Source: Sulfurospirillum sp. UBA4058 (GTDB taxonomy: Bacteria; Campylobacterota; Campylobacteria; Campylobacterales; Sulfurospirillaceae). From it: a stretch of DNA of 64,000 bases. The notes under the pieces were generated by a model. That model was not told the DNA's origin, searched no databases, and saw only the letters and a program-made list of their open reading frames with translations. Below are positions 8,465 through 18,163 of this stretch, in pieces. A program made the position numbers and the translations under genes. The DNA lies in contig DFZK01000010.1 of NCBI GenBank assembly GCA_002382085.1, positions 145,042-209,041 of the forward strand, in the 5' to 3' direction. Each line of letters opens with the position of its first letter. Positions within the stretch are counted from its first letter, which is position 1.

Positions 8465-10191
8465 TATCCAATGTCCTTTGAACTATTGCGCGTATCGAAA
8501 TCACCCTCGTTACGGATCATCGATTGCAATAAAGAGGCAAATTCCTCGCTCTTTTGTTCCGCCAAGTGTTTCAGTTTTTCCAGCAAAACATCGTATTTTA
8601 AACTTTCTTCATTAAAGTCTTGCCCGATACCCAATTGATCTTCGACTTTTTTACGAGCTTGTTTGAATTTTTCTAGCGTATCTTCCGCACCCTCTTCTTC
8701 GTCGAGTTTAATCGGTTCAACCTCATCTTCGAAATCGTCCAACTTCGTTTCAACCATTTTTTGGCTAAACGGAAGAATAACTTTTTTGTAGAAAACAAAG
8801 AGCAAAATGGCGACAATGAGATATTTAAGCAAAGGGACTAACGGCGTAACGTAACGGGAAACTTTTTCCATAAAGTCTTTCGTCGCAACACGCGTTCCGT
8901 CGCTAGAGAGCGGTTTGAACTCAAAATTGCTGACGGTCACTTCATCGCCTCGCGTTGCGTTATACCCTACCGTTTGCCGTACGATATCGCGAATAGCATC
9001 CATTTGCTCTTTACTGAGCGGCGTGTACTCTAATTCGCTCTTTTTATTGCCTTTTTCGTCTAAACCGTATTTGTATGCGCCGTCAACGACTACGGCAGCG
9101 GTAATGCGTTTAATTTTGGCAAATTCGTCTTTAGAGTTAACCACTTTTTTAGAAATTTCATAATTTGTCGTAGTTGAGCTTTTTTGATACGTTTCGCCCT
9201 TTTTCGTACTCTCCAATCCTTGTACGGGACCGATATTGCTAATAGCCCCCGGTACGCCGCCGACGTCTTGCGGTTCTTTGCCTTCACGTTTTTCTTCGAT
9301 GCTTTGCTCGCTTCTCGGTACCGAATTGGGATCATAGATTTCACTCACGGAATCTTGCTGCGAAAAATCAAAATCAATCGTTACCTTAGCATTGACTTTA
9401 TCGATACCGCCGATAACAGGGGCTAAGACGTTAATAATTTTCTGTTCGATATTGTGTTCGAACTCTTTTTTATAGCGGATTTGACTTTTAACAAGTTCGC
9501 CTTGAAATAAATTGCTGTCGTTATCGCCTAAAGGTTCTCCGTCTTGATTAACGATCGAGACGTTTTCCGCCGTTAAATTGGCTATAGATGCGGCAATGAG
9601 GTTTTTAATACCCGTAATTTGTTTTAAAGAAAGGCTCATACCCGATCGAATATTTAAGACGACCGATGCGGTAGGCGAAGCTTGTTTTTGCGCAAAAACC
9701 GTCTCTTTGGGAACGGCGATATGTACGCTTGCATTGGCAATCGGTCCTAAACTTTCGATCGTACGGGCAAGTTCGCCCTCTAAAGCGCGGATATATTTGA
9801 TTTTTTGTTCAAAATCGGTTGCGCCGAATTCCGTTTTATCAAAAATTTCAAAACCGACTTTGCTATTTTTCGGGATACCTTGCGCGGCGATAGCGATACG
9901 TTGCTTATGCACCATCTCCGAGGGAACGGCTATCGTTCCTTCGTTTAAGATTTTATAAGGCACTTTATCTTTTTCGAGCTGTTGAATAATCAATGCCGAA
10001 TCGCCCGCGGTGGTATTTTCAAATAAAACGCTATACCCGTTCGTATTGGAAGAGTTGCTGTTTTTATACAACATTAAAAACACTAAAAAACCGATCAGCA
10101 CGACGATAGACATAGCCGCAACGATGCGCTGGCGTAATGTTAAGTTTTGAATAAGCGTCGCTATCTGATTTAAAAGCGTTCTAAACTCCAT
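8464..10191 (-). CDS. fliF: flagellar MS-ring protein FliF
   Basis: Forms the membrane MS ring that nucleates the flagellar basal body and houses the export gate. The 575-residue protein has TM1 at about 25-45, two periplasmic ring-building (YscJ/FliF) domains, and TM2 at about 455-475. The acidic cytoplasmic C-terminus binds FliG. An internal SVPRSEQSIEEKREG region is the usual linker. It heads the fliF-fliG-fliH-dxs run and follows hisC after 9 bp. Confidence 0.97.
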   Translation of the reverse strand: MEFRTLLNQIATLIQNLTLRQRIVAAMSIVVLIGFLVFLMLYKNSNSSNTNGYSVLFENTTAGDSALIIQQLEKDKVPYKILNEGTIAVPSEMVHKQRIAIAAQGIPKNSKVGFEIFDKTEFGATDFEQKIKYIRALEGELARTIESLGPIANASVHIAVPKETVFAQKQASPTASVVLNIRSGMSLSLKQITGIKNLIAASIANLTAENVSIVNQDGEPLGDNDSNLFQGELVKSQIRYKKEFEHNIEQKIINVLAPVIGGIDKVNAKVTIDFDFSQQDSVSEIYDPNSVPRSEQSIEEKREGKEPQDVGGVPGAISNIGPVQGLESTKKGETYQKSSTTTNYEISKKVVNSKDEFAKIKRITAAVVVDGAYKYGLDEKGNKKSELEYTPLSKEQMDAIRDIVRQTVGYNATRGDEVTVSNFEFKPLSSDGTRVATKDFMEKVSRYVTPLVPLLKYLIVAILLFVFYKKVILPFSQKMVETKLDDFEDEVEPIKLDEEEGAEDTLEKFKQARKKVEDQLGIGQDFNEESLKYDVLLEKLKHLAEQKSEEFASLLQSMIRNEGDFDTRNSSKDIG

Positions 10192-10200
10192 GGATCTCTC

Positions 10201-11301
10201 TTATTTGTAAAGGGTTTTAAAGCATTCAAAAAAGCGTGCGTTTTGCTCCGGCGTACCGATAGTGACACGAATCGCGTTCATACCGTACGAGCCTAAGTTT
10301 CTAACGATTATACCTTTTTCCATTAACTTTTGTGCTATCTCTGCGGAGTTTTTCGTAGCATCAAACTCTAAAACGATAAAGTTTGTGTAACTTTCCATCG
10401 ATTTAAACCCGAGTTCTTTAGCAAATGCCTCGTATGCTTTCATTTGTTCGAAATTTTCGCGCACCGAAGCTTCGACAAACGCTTGATCGCTCAGCGCGAC
10501 AATAGCGGCTTTGAGTGTGAGACTGGTAATATTAAAAGGTGCTCTCAATTTTAGGAAAGCTTGAATCATCTCAGGCTGTGCAATGCCGTAACCGCAACGC
10601 ATACCGCCCAAACCGTATGCTTTTGAAAATGTTCCCGTATAGATCGTATTAGGATACTTGCTAATAAGATCATGCGCATCGATATTTTTAGCGGGGTCTT
10701 TAAAACGCGCGTACTCCAAATACGCCGCATCGACGACCACCAAGGTTTCTTGATCGATTTGATCCAAAAATGCATACACGTCTTTAGCATCTAAACACTC
10801 TCCCAACGGATTGTTCGGGATGCAAAGCATAATGATCGAAATATCTTTATTGGCTTTGTAAATTTCCAGCATCTCTTTCAAATTATGGTGAGAAGAAGGC
10901 GTTTTAAGCACTTTGGCACCCGTTTGGAGTGTATAGATTTCATACATCGCAAACGTAATACCCGCCATTAAAACTTTCGTACCCGCATTGGCTTTGGCAT
11001 GAATCGCCATTTCAATCACTTGGTCGCTTCCCGAGCCGATGATAATATTTTTATCTTTGACGCGATACATGCGCGCTAAAGCCTCTTTGAGTTCATACAT
11101 GCTGTCATCGGGATAACGATTCATATGTACGGCTTCCGCACGTACGGCTTCGATTACTTTCGGACTGCATCCCCTTGGATTTTCGTTACTCGCCAGCTTA
11201 ATAACGTCTTTGGCCTCAATACCGTACTCTCGCACGACAAGTTCAATCGGTTTACCCGCTTCATACGTCTTTAAATTTGCTAAAACACCGTTAAATTGCA
11301 T
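10201..11301 (-). CDS. hisC: histidinol-phosphate aminotransferase
   Basis: PLP enzyme converting imidazole-acetol phosphate to histidinol phosphate in histidine synthesis. Its 366 residues are fold-type I, with [11 protein letters not shown] near the N-terminus and the PLP-lysine motif [15 protein letters not shown] near residue 225. The C-terminal arginine motif IRVTIGT is also present. It sits between pheA (3 bp gap) and fliF, the order seen in C. jejuni. HisC enzymes can also transaminate aromatic keto acids, which fits the pheA neighbour. Confidence 0.95.
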   Translation of the reverse strand: MQFNGVLANLKTYEAGKPIELVVREYGIEAKDVIKLASNENPRGCSPKVIEAVRAEAVHMNRYPDDSMYELKEALARMYRVKDKNIIIGSGSDQVIEMAIHAKANAGTKVLMAGITFAMYEIYTLQTGAKVLKTPSSHHNLKEMLEIYKANKDISIIMLCIPNNPLGECLDAKDVYAFLDQIDQETLVVVDAAYLEYARFKDPAKNIDAHDLISKYPNTIYTGTFSKAYGLGGMRCGYGIAQPEMIQAFLKLRAPFNITSLTLKAAIVALSDQAFVEASVRENFEQMKAYEAFAKELGFKSMESYTNFIVLEFDATKNSAEIAQKLMEKGIIVRNLGSYGMNAIRVTIGTPEQNARFFECFKTLYK

Positions 11302-11304
11302 TCT

Positions 11305-12372
11305 TTATCCTCCGCAAATATAGCTACCCAGCCATTTAATATCGTAGCGATCTTTATTTTCTTCGATCACTCTTTGGACATTTTCGTCATCGATATGTCC
11401 CTCAAAATCCATATAAAACATCGATTGGAAGCCTCTTTCTTTCGTCGGACGCGATTCAATCTTCGTGAGATTCACTTTTTGAGCTTGAAACGTCTGCAAA
11501 AATTCTACCAACCCGCCCGGTTTATCGTCCGTTTTTGCCAAAATCGACGTTTTGTTATGAATGCCTTTTTTATTTTTAAAATCGCTTAGAATTAAAAAGC
11601 GTGTTTGATTCGCTAGATTATCTTCGATTTTTCCGAAAAGTATCGGTAAATTGCACAATTTTGCCGCAATATGCGAGCAAATCGCCGCGGAACCTTCTTC
11701 TTCACTCGCTTTGCGTGCGGCTTCGGCAGTGGATTTTGTGGGTACGAACTCAATGCCTAAAAGCATATGTTCTTCTAAAAACCGTCTGCATTGATTGTAG
11801 CCCTGAGGATGAGAATAGATACGTTTTACTTTTTTAATATCCTCGCATGCGGTTGCAAACGAGTGATGAATGTCCATGTAAATTTCCGCAACGATTTTGG
11901 CACTAAATTTTCCCAAACAATCCAACGTCGTTCCTACCGCACCTTCGGTATTGTTTTCGACCGGAACGACTCCGTATTTTGCTTCTTTGTTTTCCAGTGC
12001 ATGAAAAACCGCTTCGATCGAACTGACGCCGATGTAATTGCCCATAGCCCCGAAACGGCTCTCCGCCACTTGATGCGTATAGCTTCCCTCCGGTCCTAAA
12101 TAAGCAATCTTTTCCGGAAATTCCAAATTGCGACTTACGGCAAAAACTTCCAAAAAGATAGCGTCGATTGCCTGAGGATTGAGTGCACCTTTGTTTAGCA
12201 ACTTAAGACGATCTAAAATCTCTTTTTCGCGTTCGGGACGGTAAATTGCCGTTCCGCTGGTTTGTTTGACGCGACCGATCTCTTTCACGATTTCCATACG
12301 ATCGTTTAAAAATTTTAAAATTTGGTTGTCGATCTCATCGATTTGTTTTCGATACGTCTCGATCTCTTTCAT
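11305..12372 (-). CDS. pheA: bifunctional chorismate mutase / prephenate dehydratase
   Basis: Makes phenylpyruvate from chorismate. The 355-residue protein has three parts. An AroQ-type chorismate mutase domain (about 1-85) contains RKQIDEIDNQILKFLNDR. The prephenate dehydratase domain (about 95-275) starts at YLGPEGSYTH and contains VVPVENNTEGAVG. A C-terminal ACT regulatory domain carries the phenylalanine-binding ESRPTKERG motif near residue 310. Feedback control by phenylalanine is expected from the ACT domain. Confidence 0.96.
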   Translation of the reverse strand: MKEIETYRKQIDEIDNQILKFLNDRMEIVKEIGRVKQTSGTAIYRPEREKEILDRLKLLNKGALNPQAIDAIFLEVFAVSRNLEFPEKIAYLGPEGSYTHQVAESRFGAMGNYIGVSSIEAVFHALENKEAKYGVVPVENNTEGAVGTTLDCLGKFSAKIVAEIYMDIHHSFATACEDIKKVKRIYSHPQGYNQCRRFLEEHMLLGIEFVPTKSTAEAARKASEEEGSAAICSHIAAKLCNLPILFGKIEDNLANQTRFLILSDFKNKKGIHNKTSILAKTDDKPGGLVEFLQTFQAQKVNLTKIESRPTKERGFQSMFYMDFEGHIDDENVQRVIEENKDRYDIKWLGSYICGG

Positions 12373-12400
12373 GCCCTACCCTTTAATGCGCTCATTTCTT

Positions 12401-12410
12401 TTACATGTAA
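12401..12410. repeat. TTACATGTAA palindrome, copy 1 (intergenic)
   Basis: An exact 10-bp palindrome in the 47-bp gap between lysA and pheA, within the larger perfect palindrome TTTACATGTAAA. One of ten exact copies in the window. Confidence 0.85.
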
Positions 12411-12419
12411 AGCCTATGC

Positions 12420-13625
12420 TTACACATACGCCTCTTCTAAAGCGATGATATCTTCAAAGCTTTCGCGTCGACGAATCAAACGCCCTTCTCCTTGCTCCAA
12501 CGCAACTTCGGCGACACGCGTACGAGAGTTGTAATTGCTACTCATCGTAAAACCGTACGCACCGGCACTCTTGACGATTAACAAGTCATCATGCTCCAAA
12601 GGCGGTAAAGCAATATTTTTAGCAAAAAAATCACCGCTTTCGCAAATCGGTCCGACGACGTCGCACAGGCTCGTATGCTCTTTTGATTTTCCGTCCACTT
12701 CAATTTCGTGATACGCCTGATAAAGACTCGGGCGAATCAGATCGTTCATAGCACCGTCGATAATCACGAAACGTTTATGCCCGTTTTGTTTTTCGTATAA
12801 AACACGGGTTAAAAAGAAACCGCAATCGCCGACCAAATAGCGTCCCGGTTCGCATACAAGCGTCACGTCAAGCCCGCTCATAGCACTAAAAATCGCTTGA
12901 GCGTAATCGTAAAGTGCGATTGTTTCTTCGTCGTTATAACGAATACCGATGCCGCCGCCGACGTCAAAAAATTTAATGTCGACGTTCAAAGCTTTCAAGC
13001 TACGTACCAAATTTGCGAGTACGACGGCTGCTTCTTTAAACGGCGTTACGTCGGTGATTTGGCTCCCGATATGAAAATGAATTCCCACAGGATCAAGCGA
13101 AGGTACATTTTTGGCGTAAAGGTACATTCGTTTTGCACTTTCAACGTCGACGCCGAATTTATTTTCATGCAAGCCCGTCGAAATATACGGGTGCGTTTTG
13201 GGATCGATATTGGGATTGACGCGAATGCTAATACGTGCAACCACGCCCAAATTCGACGCAATGGTTTCAACACGCTTCATCTCTTCTTCACTCTCTAAAT
13301 TGAGCATCAGAATATCGCTTTTAAGTGCCTCTTCGATCTCTTCGTCTCGTTTGCCGACACCGCTAAAAATAATTTTATATTTAGGCACTCCCGCTCTCAA
13401 AGCGCGTTTTACTTCTCCGATAGAGACGCAATCGCATCCTGCACCCAAATCTGCCATATGCTTTAAAACCGAAAGATTGGAATTGGCTTTTGCCGCAAAA
13501 CAAATGAGCGACTTGCGTGCTTTAAAGACATCTTTAAGTGCTAAAAATTTTTGAGAAATAACGTCAAAATCGTAAATGTACAAAGGAGTGCCGTATTGTT
13601 GAGCTAAAGCGGAAAATTTTGTCAT
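12420..13625 (-). CDS. lysA: diaminopimelate decarboxylase
   Basis: PLP enzyme that decarboxylates meso-diaminopimelate to L-lysine, the last step of lysine synthesis. The 401-residue fold-type III (alanine-racemase-like) barrel carries the PLP lysine in FAAKANSNL near residue 45, a glycine-rich VGGGIG phosphate-binding loop, and CESGDFF in the C-terminal substrate-binding region. It begins the lysA-pheA-hisC-fliF run; dapB lies elsewhere in the window. Confidence 0.96.
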   Translation of the reverse strand: MTKFSALAQQYGTPLYIYDFDVISQKFLALKDVFKARKSLICFAAKANSNLSVLKHMADLGAGCDCVSIGEVKRALRAGVPKYKIIFSGVGKRDEEIEEALKSDILMLNLESEEEMKRVETIASNLGVVARISIRVNPNIDPKTHPYISTGLHENKFGVDVESAKRMYLYAKNVPSLDPVGIHFHIGSQITDVTPFKEAAVVLANLVRSLKALNVDIKFFDVGGGIGIRYNDEETIALYDYAQAIFSAMSGLDVTLVCEPGRYLVGDCGFFLTRVLYEKQNGHKRFVIIDGAMNDLIRPSLYQAYHEIEVDGKSKEHTSLCDVVGPICESGDFFAKNIALPPLEHDDLLIVKSAGAYGFTMSSNYNSRTRVAEVALEQGEGRLIRRRESFEDIIALEEAYV

Positions 13626-13691
13626 TGTGAACCTTATTAGAGATAACTGCTTTATTTTATCGAAAAGTTCAACAAAAAACGATTAAACCCT

Positions 13692-14753
13692 TTAGTGCTT
13701 GGAATAGAAATAAAGCGCAAGAAACAATAAAAGAATAATCGGCAGTAAAATAGCCACTTCCGAAAATAAAACGCCGCTTGAGGCTAAACGGCTCAACAAA
13801 AAGAGTCCGCTCCAGACGATAAGCGTTATAAAAGCAAACAAAGAAGCGATCAGTGCACTGTTGTAATATCGCCCCATAATCGGAGCTTTAAAATATAAAA
13901 TAATCAATAAAAGCGGTGCAAAAAACGGGAAAAATACCTGATAAAACAGCGTTGCTTTAATCTTACTCGTATTGATACCTTGAGAATCAAAAAATTTTAA
14001 TGCATCGATACCGTCGCTGATAGACAAAGCGTATTCGCTTTGATAGACGTTATCCATAATCTTCGGTTTAAAATCTTGCATGGTTTGGAGTTTATCGACT
14101 TTCTCGATTTTTAAACCCGAATCGTCCAAGGAAGCGACATGCGGTTTATGAACAATCGTCACATTATTTTCCAATACCCAAGAATTGTGAATAAACGTCG
14201 CTCTGTCCGCACGTATCACTTTCGATAAATCCGTACGGTCGACTTCGAAAATCGCAATATCGTATGCAATTTGTTTGAGTGGATCAAGTTTTTTAAAATA
14301 GATATATTGGTTATTGTGTTTGAGAAATAGATCTTCGGAATTGCTCGAGATACGATTGTACTTTTTAAGATTGGAGCCGTATTCATACGCATACGCAAAA
14401 TCGGTGCTGTTGAGACCGATATATCCTAACGTAATCGCTAACGCCGTAATCACGAAAGGGCGAATAAACGCTCTTTTGGAGATGCTTGACGCGTACATAC
14501 AAATAAGTTCGTTCGTTTTAAGCATGCTAAAATAAGTCACGATCATTCCAAAAACAACCGAAAGCGGCAAAACGTAATTGACCGCGTTCATACCTTGAAA
14601 CAAAGCATACAATAATTGTAAATTCGCAGAATCGGGAATCGTATTGTAGTTGGTTAGAATATCGACGCCGACGTAAAAAAGATCGAGTGCAATAAAGATG
14701 ATAAAAAAGTTTTTGAGATAATTAACAACAATGTATTTCTCAAAAAGTTTCAT
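13692..14753 (-). CDS. LptF/LptG family lipopolysaccharide export permease (YjgP/YjgQ)
   Basis: Membrane half of the LptB2FG transporter that lifts lipopolysaccharide from the inner membrane. The 353-residue protein has two N-terminal TM helices, a third near 100, a periplasmic beta-jellyroll (about 130-255), and three C-terminal helices, the family layout. Its start overlaps the pth stop by 4 bases (ATGA). The position next to pth matches C. jejuni, where it is annotated as a YjgP/YjgQ permease. LptF cannot be told from LptG by eye. Confidence 0.88.
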   Translation of the reverse strand: MKLFEKYIVVNYLKNFFIIFIALDLFYVGVDILTNYNTIPDSANLQLLYALFQGMNAVNYVLPLSVVFGMIVTYFSMLKTNELICMYASSISKRAFIRPFVITALAITLGYIGLNSTDFAYAYEYGSNLKKYNRISSNSEDLFLKHNNQYIYFKKLDPLKQIAYDIAIFEVDRTDLSKVIRADRATFIHNSWVLENNVTIVHKPHVASLDDSGLKIEKVDKLQTMQDFKPKIMDNVYQSEYALSISDGIDALKFFDSQGINTSKIKATLFYQVFFPFFAPLLLIILYFKAPIMGRYYNSALIASLFAFITLIVWSGLFLLSRLASSGVLFSEVAILLPIILLLFLALYFYSKH

Positions 14754-15325
14754 ACCTCATCCCCGCCGCATAACGTTTGTTTGAGGGAGTATTGTAGCGA
14801 AACTTCTTTTAAATCGTGAAGAAGCAATGCTTGAACGCTTTGTTTGACATGTAAAAGAATTTCAGGTAAAAATTTTCGTTGGCATGCCGAAAAATCGGAG
14901 AGTACGTATTTTGCTACATCGCTTTTTTGTGCCGGTTTTCCGATACCGATACGAACCCGCGTATACTCGACTCCGATATGCGCATCAATCGAACGAAGTC
15001 CGTTGTGCCCGCCGTGTCCGCCGCCGATTTTAAAACGTACGGTTCCAAAAGGGAGGTCTAAGTCATCGTGAATGACGATGACGTGATCGGGCTTAAAATA
15101 ATCACTAACCGCCCGTACGCTCTCTCCGGAAAGATTCATATAGGTCGAGGGCTTCAGTAAAAGCATGGAAGGTGCTTTGAAAAGCTCACCTTTAAAAGTA
15201 GTTTTAGTGATTTTTTCGCAAGAAGTTTGGCCGTCGATAAGCGCATCGACGACCATAAAACCGACGTTATGTCGATTGTTTTTGTACTGTAAGTCAGGGT
15301 TTCCTAAGCCTACGATCAGTGTCAT
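14750..15325 (-). CDS. pth: peptidyl-tRNA hydrolase
   Basis: Releases tRNA from peptidyl-tRNAs that drop off ribosomes. Its 191 residues have the N-terminal LIVGLGNPDLQYKNNRHNVGF motif, with the catalytic histidine in the NRHNVGF part. The conserved HDDLDLPFG and GGGHGGHNGLRSI segments are also present. It follows rplY by 6 bp, a common bacterial pairing, and overlaps the downstream permease gene. It contains a near copy of the window palindrome (GACATGTAAA) read as His-Val-Lys. Confidence 0.96.
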   Translation of the reverse strand: MTLIVGLGNPDLQYKNNRHNVGFMVVDALIDGQTSCEKITKTTFKGELFKAPSMLLLKPSTYMNLSGESVRAVSDYFKPDHVIVIHDDLDLPFGTVRFKIGGGHGGHNGLRSIDAHIGVEYTRVRIGIGKPAQKSDVAKYVLSDFSACQRKFLPEILLHVKQSVQALLLHDLKEVSLQYSLKQTLCGGDEV

Positions 15326-15331
15326 TAAGCG

Positions 15332-15868
15332 TTACTTCGCTTTAATAACTCCGGCTACGGAAACACGCGTTTCATCGACGATTTTGACATTCGCCGGAAC
15401 CGTAATATCGCGAACTAGAACCGTATCGCCTACGTCAAGCTCACTGACGTCGATCGTAAAATCGTTCGGTAAATTCTCAGCCGTACATTTAACCGCTAAA
15501 CGTTTTTTAGATTGAATCAAAACGCCTTTGTTTTTCGTACCTTTAGGGACACCTACGAGTTTGACGGGAACAAGGTATTTTGTTAATACGCCCGGAAGCG
15601 CGATGCGCAAATCTACATGTAAAAGATTGCTGTTTACCGGATCTCTTTGGTAATCTTGAATCACGACGTTGTACTCAACACCCGCAACTTTAACAGGGAA
15701 AATGAGACTGTCTTTGCTCTTTGCTGCTTTGATGAATTCGTTTGCTTTAAATGCAGCATTGATGTTTTGTTCACCCTTACCGTAAATATTAGCAATTAGA
15801 TATCCATCTCTACGAAGCGCTTTAGTCGCCTTTTTTTCGATACTATCTCTAATGATGCCTTCTAACAT
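15332..15868 (-). CDS. rplY: 50S ribosomal protein L25/general stress protein Ctc
   Basis: 5S rRNA-binding protein. The 178 residues make this the long (Ctc/TL5) form: an N-terminal L25 beta-barrel (about 1-95) plus a C-terminal TL5 domain (about 96-178, with [17 protein letters not shown]). It starts with MLEGIIRDS and contains the basic [17 protein letters not shown] segment. It is upstream of pth in the same direction. Confidence 0.94.
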   Translation of the reverse strand: MLEGIIRDSIEKKATKALRRDGYLIANIYGKGEQNINAAFKANEFIKAAKSKDSLIFPVKVAGVEYNVVIQDYQRDPVNSNLLHVDLRIALPGVLTKYLVPVKLVGVPKGTKNKGVLIQSKKRLAVKCTAENLPNDFTIDVSELDVGDTVLVRDITVPANVKIVDETRVSVAGVIKAK

Positions 15869-15930
15869 AGTTTTCCTTTGTAAAAAATAAGGGAAGTATT
15901 ATATAAAAACTAATCTAAAAACTCTCTAAA

Positions 15931-17130
15931 TTATTTTTTAAGATTGATAATATCTTTATCGTACGTTTGTAGCTCTTTGATATTGGTTGCGGATTCGGAT
16001 TTTCGAATCTCTTTTTGACTCTTATCGGCATCGTAAAAATCGAGTGCCATCGTAAGGTCGTTACGGCTGGTCGCACTTTTGAGAGCTTCATCACGGGAAA
16101 TTCTTCCTTCTGCGTAAAGATTTAAAAGCGACTGATCAAACGTTTGCGTTTTATAAACCTCTTTTCCTTCTTTGAGTGCATCGGGAATTTCGCTCTCTCT
16201 TCCTTCCAAGATCAACGATTCGATACGTGCATTTTTGACCAATATTTCTACCGCTGCCGTTCGACCGTGGTTCACGGTTTTAACCAAACGTTGTGCAATC
16301 ACGCCTTGTAAAACCGAAGATAAGGACATCTTTATGCGGTTTTGCTCATTTCCGGGGAACATTCCGATGATGCGTCCTACCGTCTCTTTGGCATCGATCG
16401 TGTGCAGAGTTGAAAGCACCAAATGACCCGTTTCCGCAGCATGTATCGCGGTTTCTATCGTCTCAAGATCGCGCATCTCACCGACCAAGATAACGTCCGG
16501 ATCTTCACGCAATGCCGCGCGCAAAGCATCCGAGAATGTCAAGGCATCTTGCCCTATCGCACGCTGGTTAACGATACATGCTTCGTCTTGATAGATAAAT
16601 TCTACCGGATCTTCGATCGTGATAATATGCTTTCTCTGTGTTTTATTGATGCGGTTAATAATCGAAGCAAGTGTCGTCGTTTTACCGCTTCCCGTAGGTC
16701 CCGTAACGAGGATAAGCCCTCTGGAGAGATCGCTTAGCGTGTTGATAATCGGCGGTAAATGAAGCGATTCGACGGTCGGCAAAACCATCGGAATCGTTCG
16801 AAATACCGCCGAAACGCCGTCGACTTGAAAGAACATGTTAACGCGAAAACGATAGTCGTCGTTGAGTTTAAACGTAAAGTCGATATTTTTCTTTTCGACC
16901 AATTCGCCGAAACGACTTCGCAATAACTCTTTTGCCAGCGTTAAACCGTCGGCATGGCTCAATGCTTCTTTCGTAAAAGGAACGATTTCGCCGTTAATAC
17001 GTCCTCGAATCGTCGTTCCCGTTTTGATATGCAAATCGCTGCCTTCATGTTCGACTAATTTACTCAAATAAAATTTAAGCTTTTTCGTCATTTCAAACGT
17101 GAGTTCATTAACGTTGACTTCAACACTCAT
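15931..17130 (-). CDS. PilT/PilU-type pilus retraction ATPase
   Basis: Hexameric secretion-superfamily ATPase that depolymerises type IV pili. The 399-residue protein has an N-terminal PAS-like domain with SDLHIKTG, Walker [10 protein letters not shown] near residue 143, Walker B DVILVGEMRD, and the His box TGHLVLSTLHT. The usual PilT motif AIRNLIRE is not seen; the C-terminal QTFDQSLLNLYAEG...SRNDL pattern is closer to PilU as I recall the families. No other pilus gene is adjacent, so it must act with pilins and PilB encoded elsewhere. PilT versus PilU remains open. Confidence 0.85.
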   Translation of the reverse strand: MSVEVNVNELTFEMTKKLKFYLSKLVEHEGSDLHIKTGTTIRGRINGEIVPFTKEALSHADGLTLAKELLRSRFGELVEKKNIDFTFKLNDDYRFRVNMFFQVDGVSAVFRTIPMVLPTVESLHLPPIINTLSDLSRGLILVTGPTGSGKTTTLASIINRINKTQRKHIITIEDPVEFIYQDEACIVNQRAIGQDALTFSDALRAALREDPDVILVGEMRDLETIETAIHAAETGHLVLSTLHTIDAKETVGRIIGMFPGNEQNRIKMSLSSVLQGVIAQRLVKTVNHGRTAAVEILVKNARIESLILEGRESEIPDALKEGKEVYKTQTFDQSLLNLYAEGRISRDEALKSATSRNDLTMALDFYDADKSQKEIRKSESATNIKELQTYDKDIINLKK

Positions 17131-17147
17131 TTTGAAACTCCCCTGTC

Positions 17148-18146
17148 TTATTTTAGTTCGTCTAAAATCTCCGTAAACGCTTCTTTAAAAGCATCAAGCC
17201 CTTCGTGCATCAGCTCCTCGCAAACGTTTTCTATTGCAATACCGTTTGCCGCTAATGCATTAAAAAAGTTATCGATCAAGTCCGTACGAACTTCAACTAC
17301 GGGATTTTCTCTCGTGTCGGCGACAAAAGCGTAAATCGTTCCGAGAGGTGCCGTATTAATCGCATTTTCAACCAAAAGCTCTTTAATATAATAGTCCGGA
17401 CTTAACGTATTGCCTTTCACTCCCGTACTAGCAAATAACGCTCTGACGTTAGGCATAGCGTCGTGTTGGATCGCGGCGTAACATCGTAACGCATTCATCA
17501 CGCCGACTCTTCCGGTCGGAAAATCGATCGCTTTTAACGCATCGTCGAGTTTGCGATCGAAACGGCTCACAAAAATACTGATGACCGCTTGCGGCAATAC
17601 GTGAACGTTTCTCGCCCTCAAAGCGTCGTTTGCTTTGCGAAAAGCTTCCAAACAGCGGTGCGTTTGTTCGATAGAAAAAATGAGCGTCGCATTGACGTTA
17701 ATGCCTTCGCTCAGAAGTGCTTCCATCGCAACAAATCCCGCTTGCGTCGCCGGAACTTTGATCATCACGTTAGGGTATCCGATCGCCTTAAACAGTCGTT
17801 TCCCTTCCTCGATCGTTTTTTGAGCGTCGTCGCACAAAAAAGGATCGACTTCGATGCTGATAAATCCGTCATCGTTTCTTTCATAAGAGGGGAGGAGTTT
17901 GCTTGCTGCCAACGTCACGTCTTGAATCGCTAAAGCCTCGTAAATCTCTTTAGCCGGTCGACCTTTTAAGGCGGCTTTATCCTCGGCGTATGCCGAAGAG
18001 CTTAAAAAAGCCGACTTGAAAATGGCCGGATTACTTGTTGCCGCATTGATTATTTTTTGATCGATCAAATCCGTAAATTCACCCTCTAAAAAACTGCGTT
18101 CGACAAAATCGCACCACAATGAAAACTTTATATCGTCTTGATACAT
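17148..18146 (-). CDS. tal: transaldolase
   Basis: Transfers a dihydroxyacetone unit between sugar phosphates in the non-oxidative pentose phosphate pathway. The 332-residue TIM barrel shows the TSNPAIF segment near residue 36 and the Schiff-base lysine in NVMIKVPAT near residue 130. Further conserved segments are NATLIFS and ALFASTGVKG. The lone TSNP start and length resemble the epsilonproteobacterial Tal rather than the short MipB/FSA type. It precedes pilT-like and follows serB, the same tal-serB order as in C. jejuni. Confidence 0.93.
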   Translation of the reverse strand: MYQDDIKFSLWCDFVERSFLEGEFTDLIDQKIINAATSNPAIFKSAFLSSSAYAEDKAALKGRPAKEIYEALAIQDVTLAASKLLPSYERNDDGFISIEVDPFLCDDAQKTIEEGKRLFKAIGYPNVMIKVPATQAGFVAMEALLSEGINVNATLIFSIEQTHRCLEAFRKANDALRARNVHVLPQAVISIFVSRFDRKLDDALKAIDFPTGRVGVMNALRCYAAIQHDAMPNVRALFASTGVKGNTLSPDYYIKELLVENAINTAPLGTIYAFVADTRENPVVEVRTDLIDNFFNALAANGIAIENVCEELMHEGLDAFKEAFTEILDELK

Positions 18147-18163
18147 TTTAAATACCTACTTAC

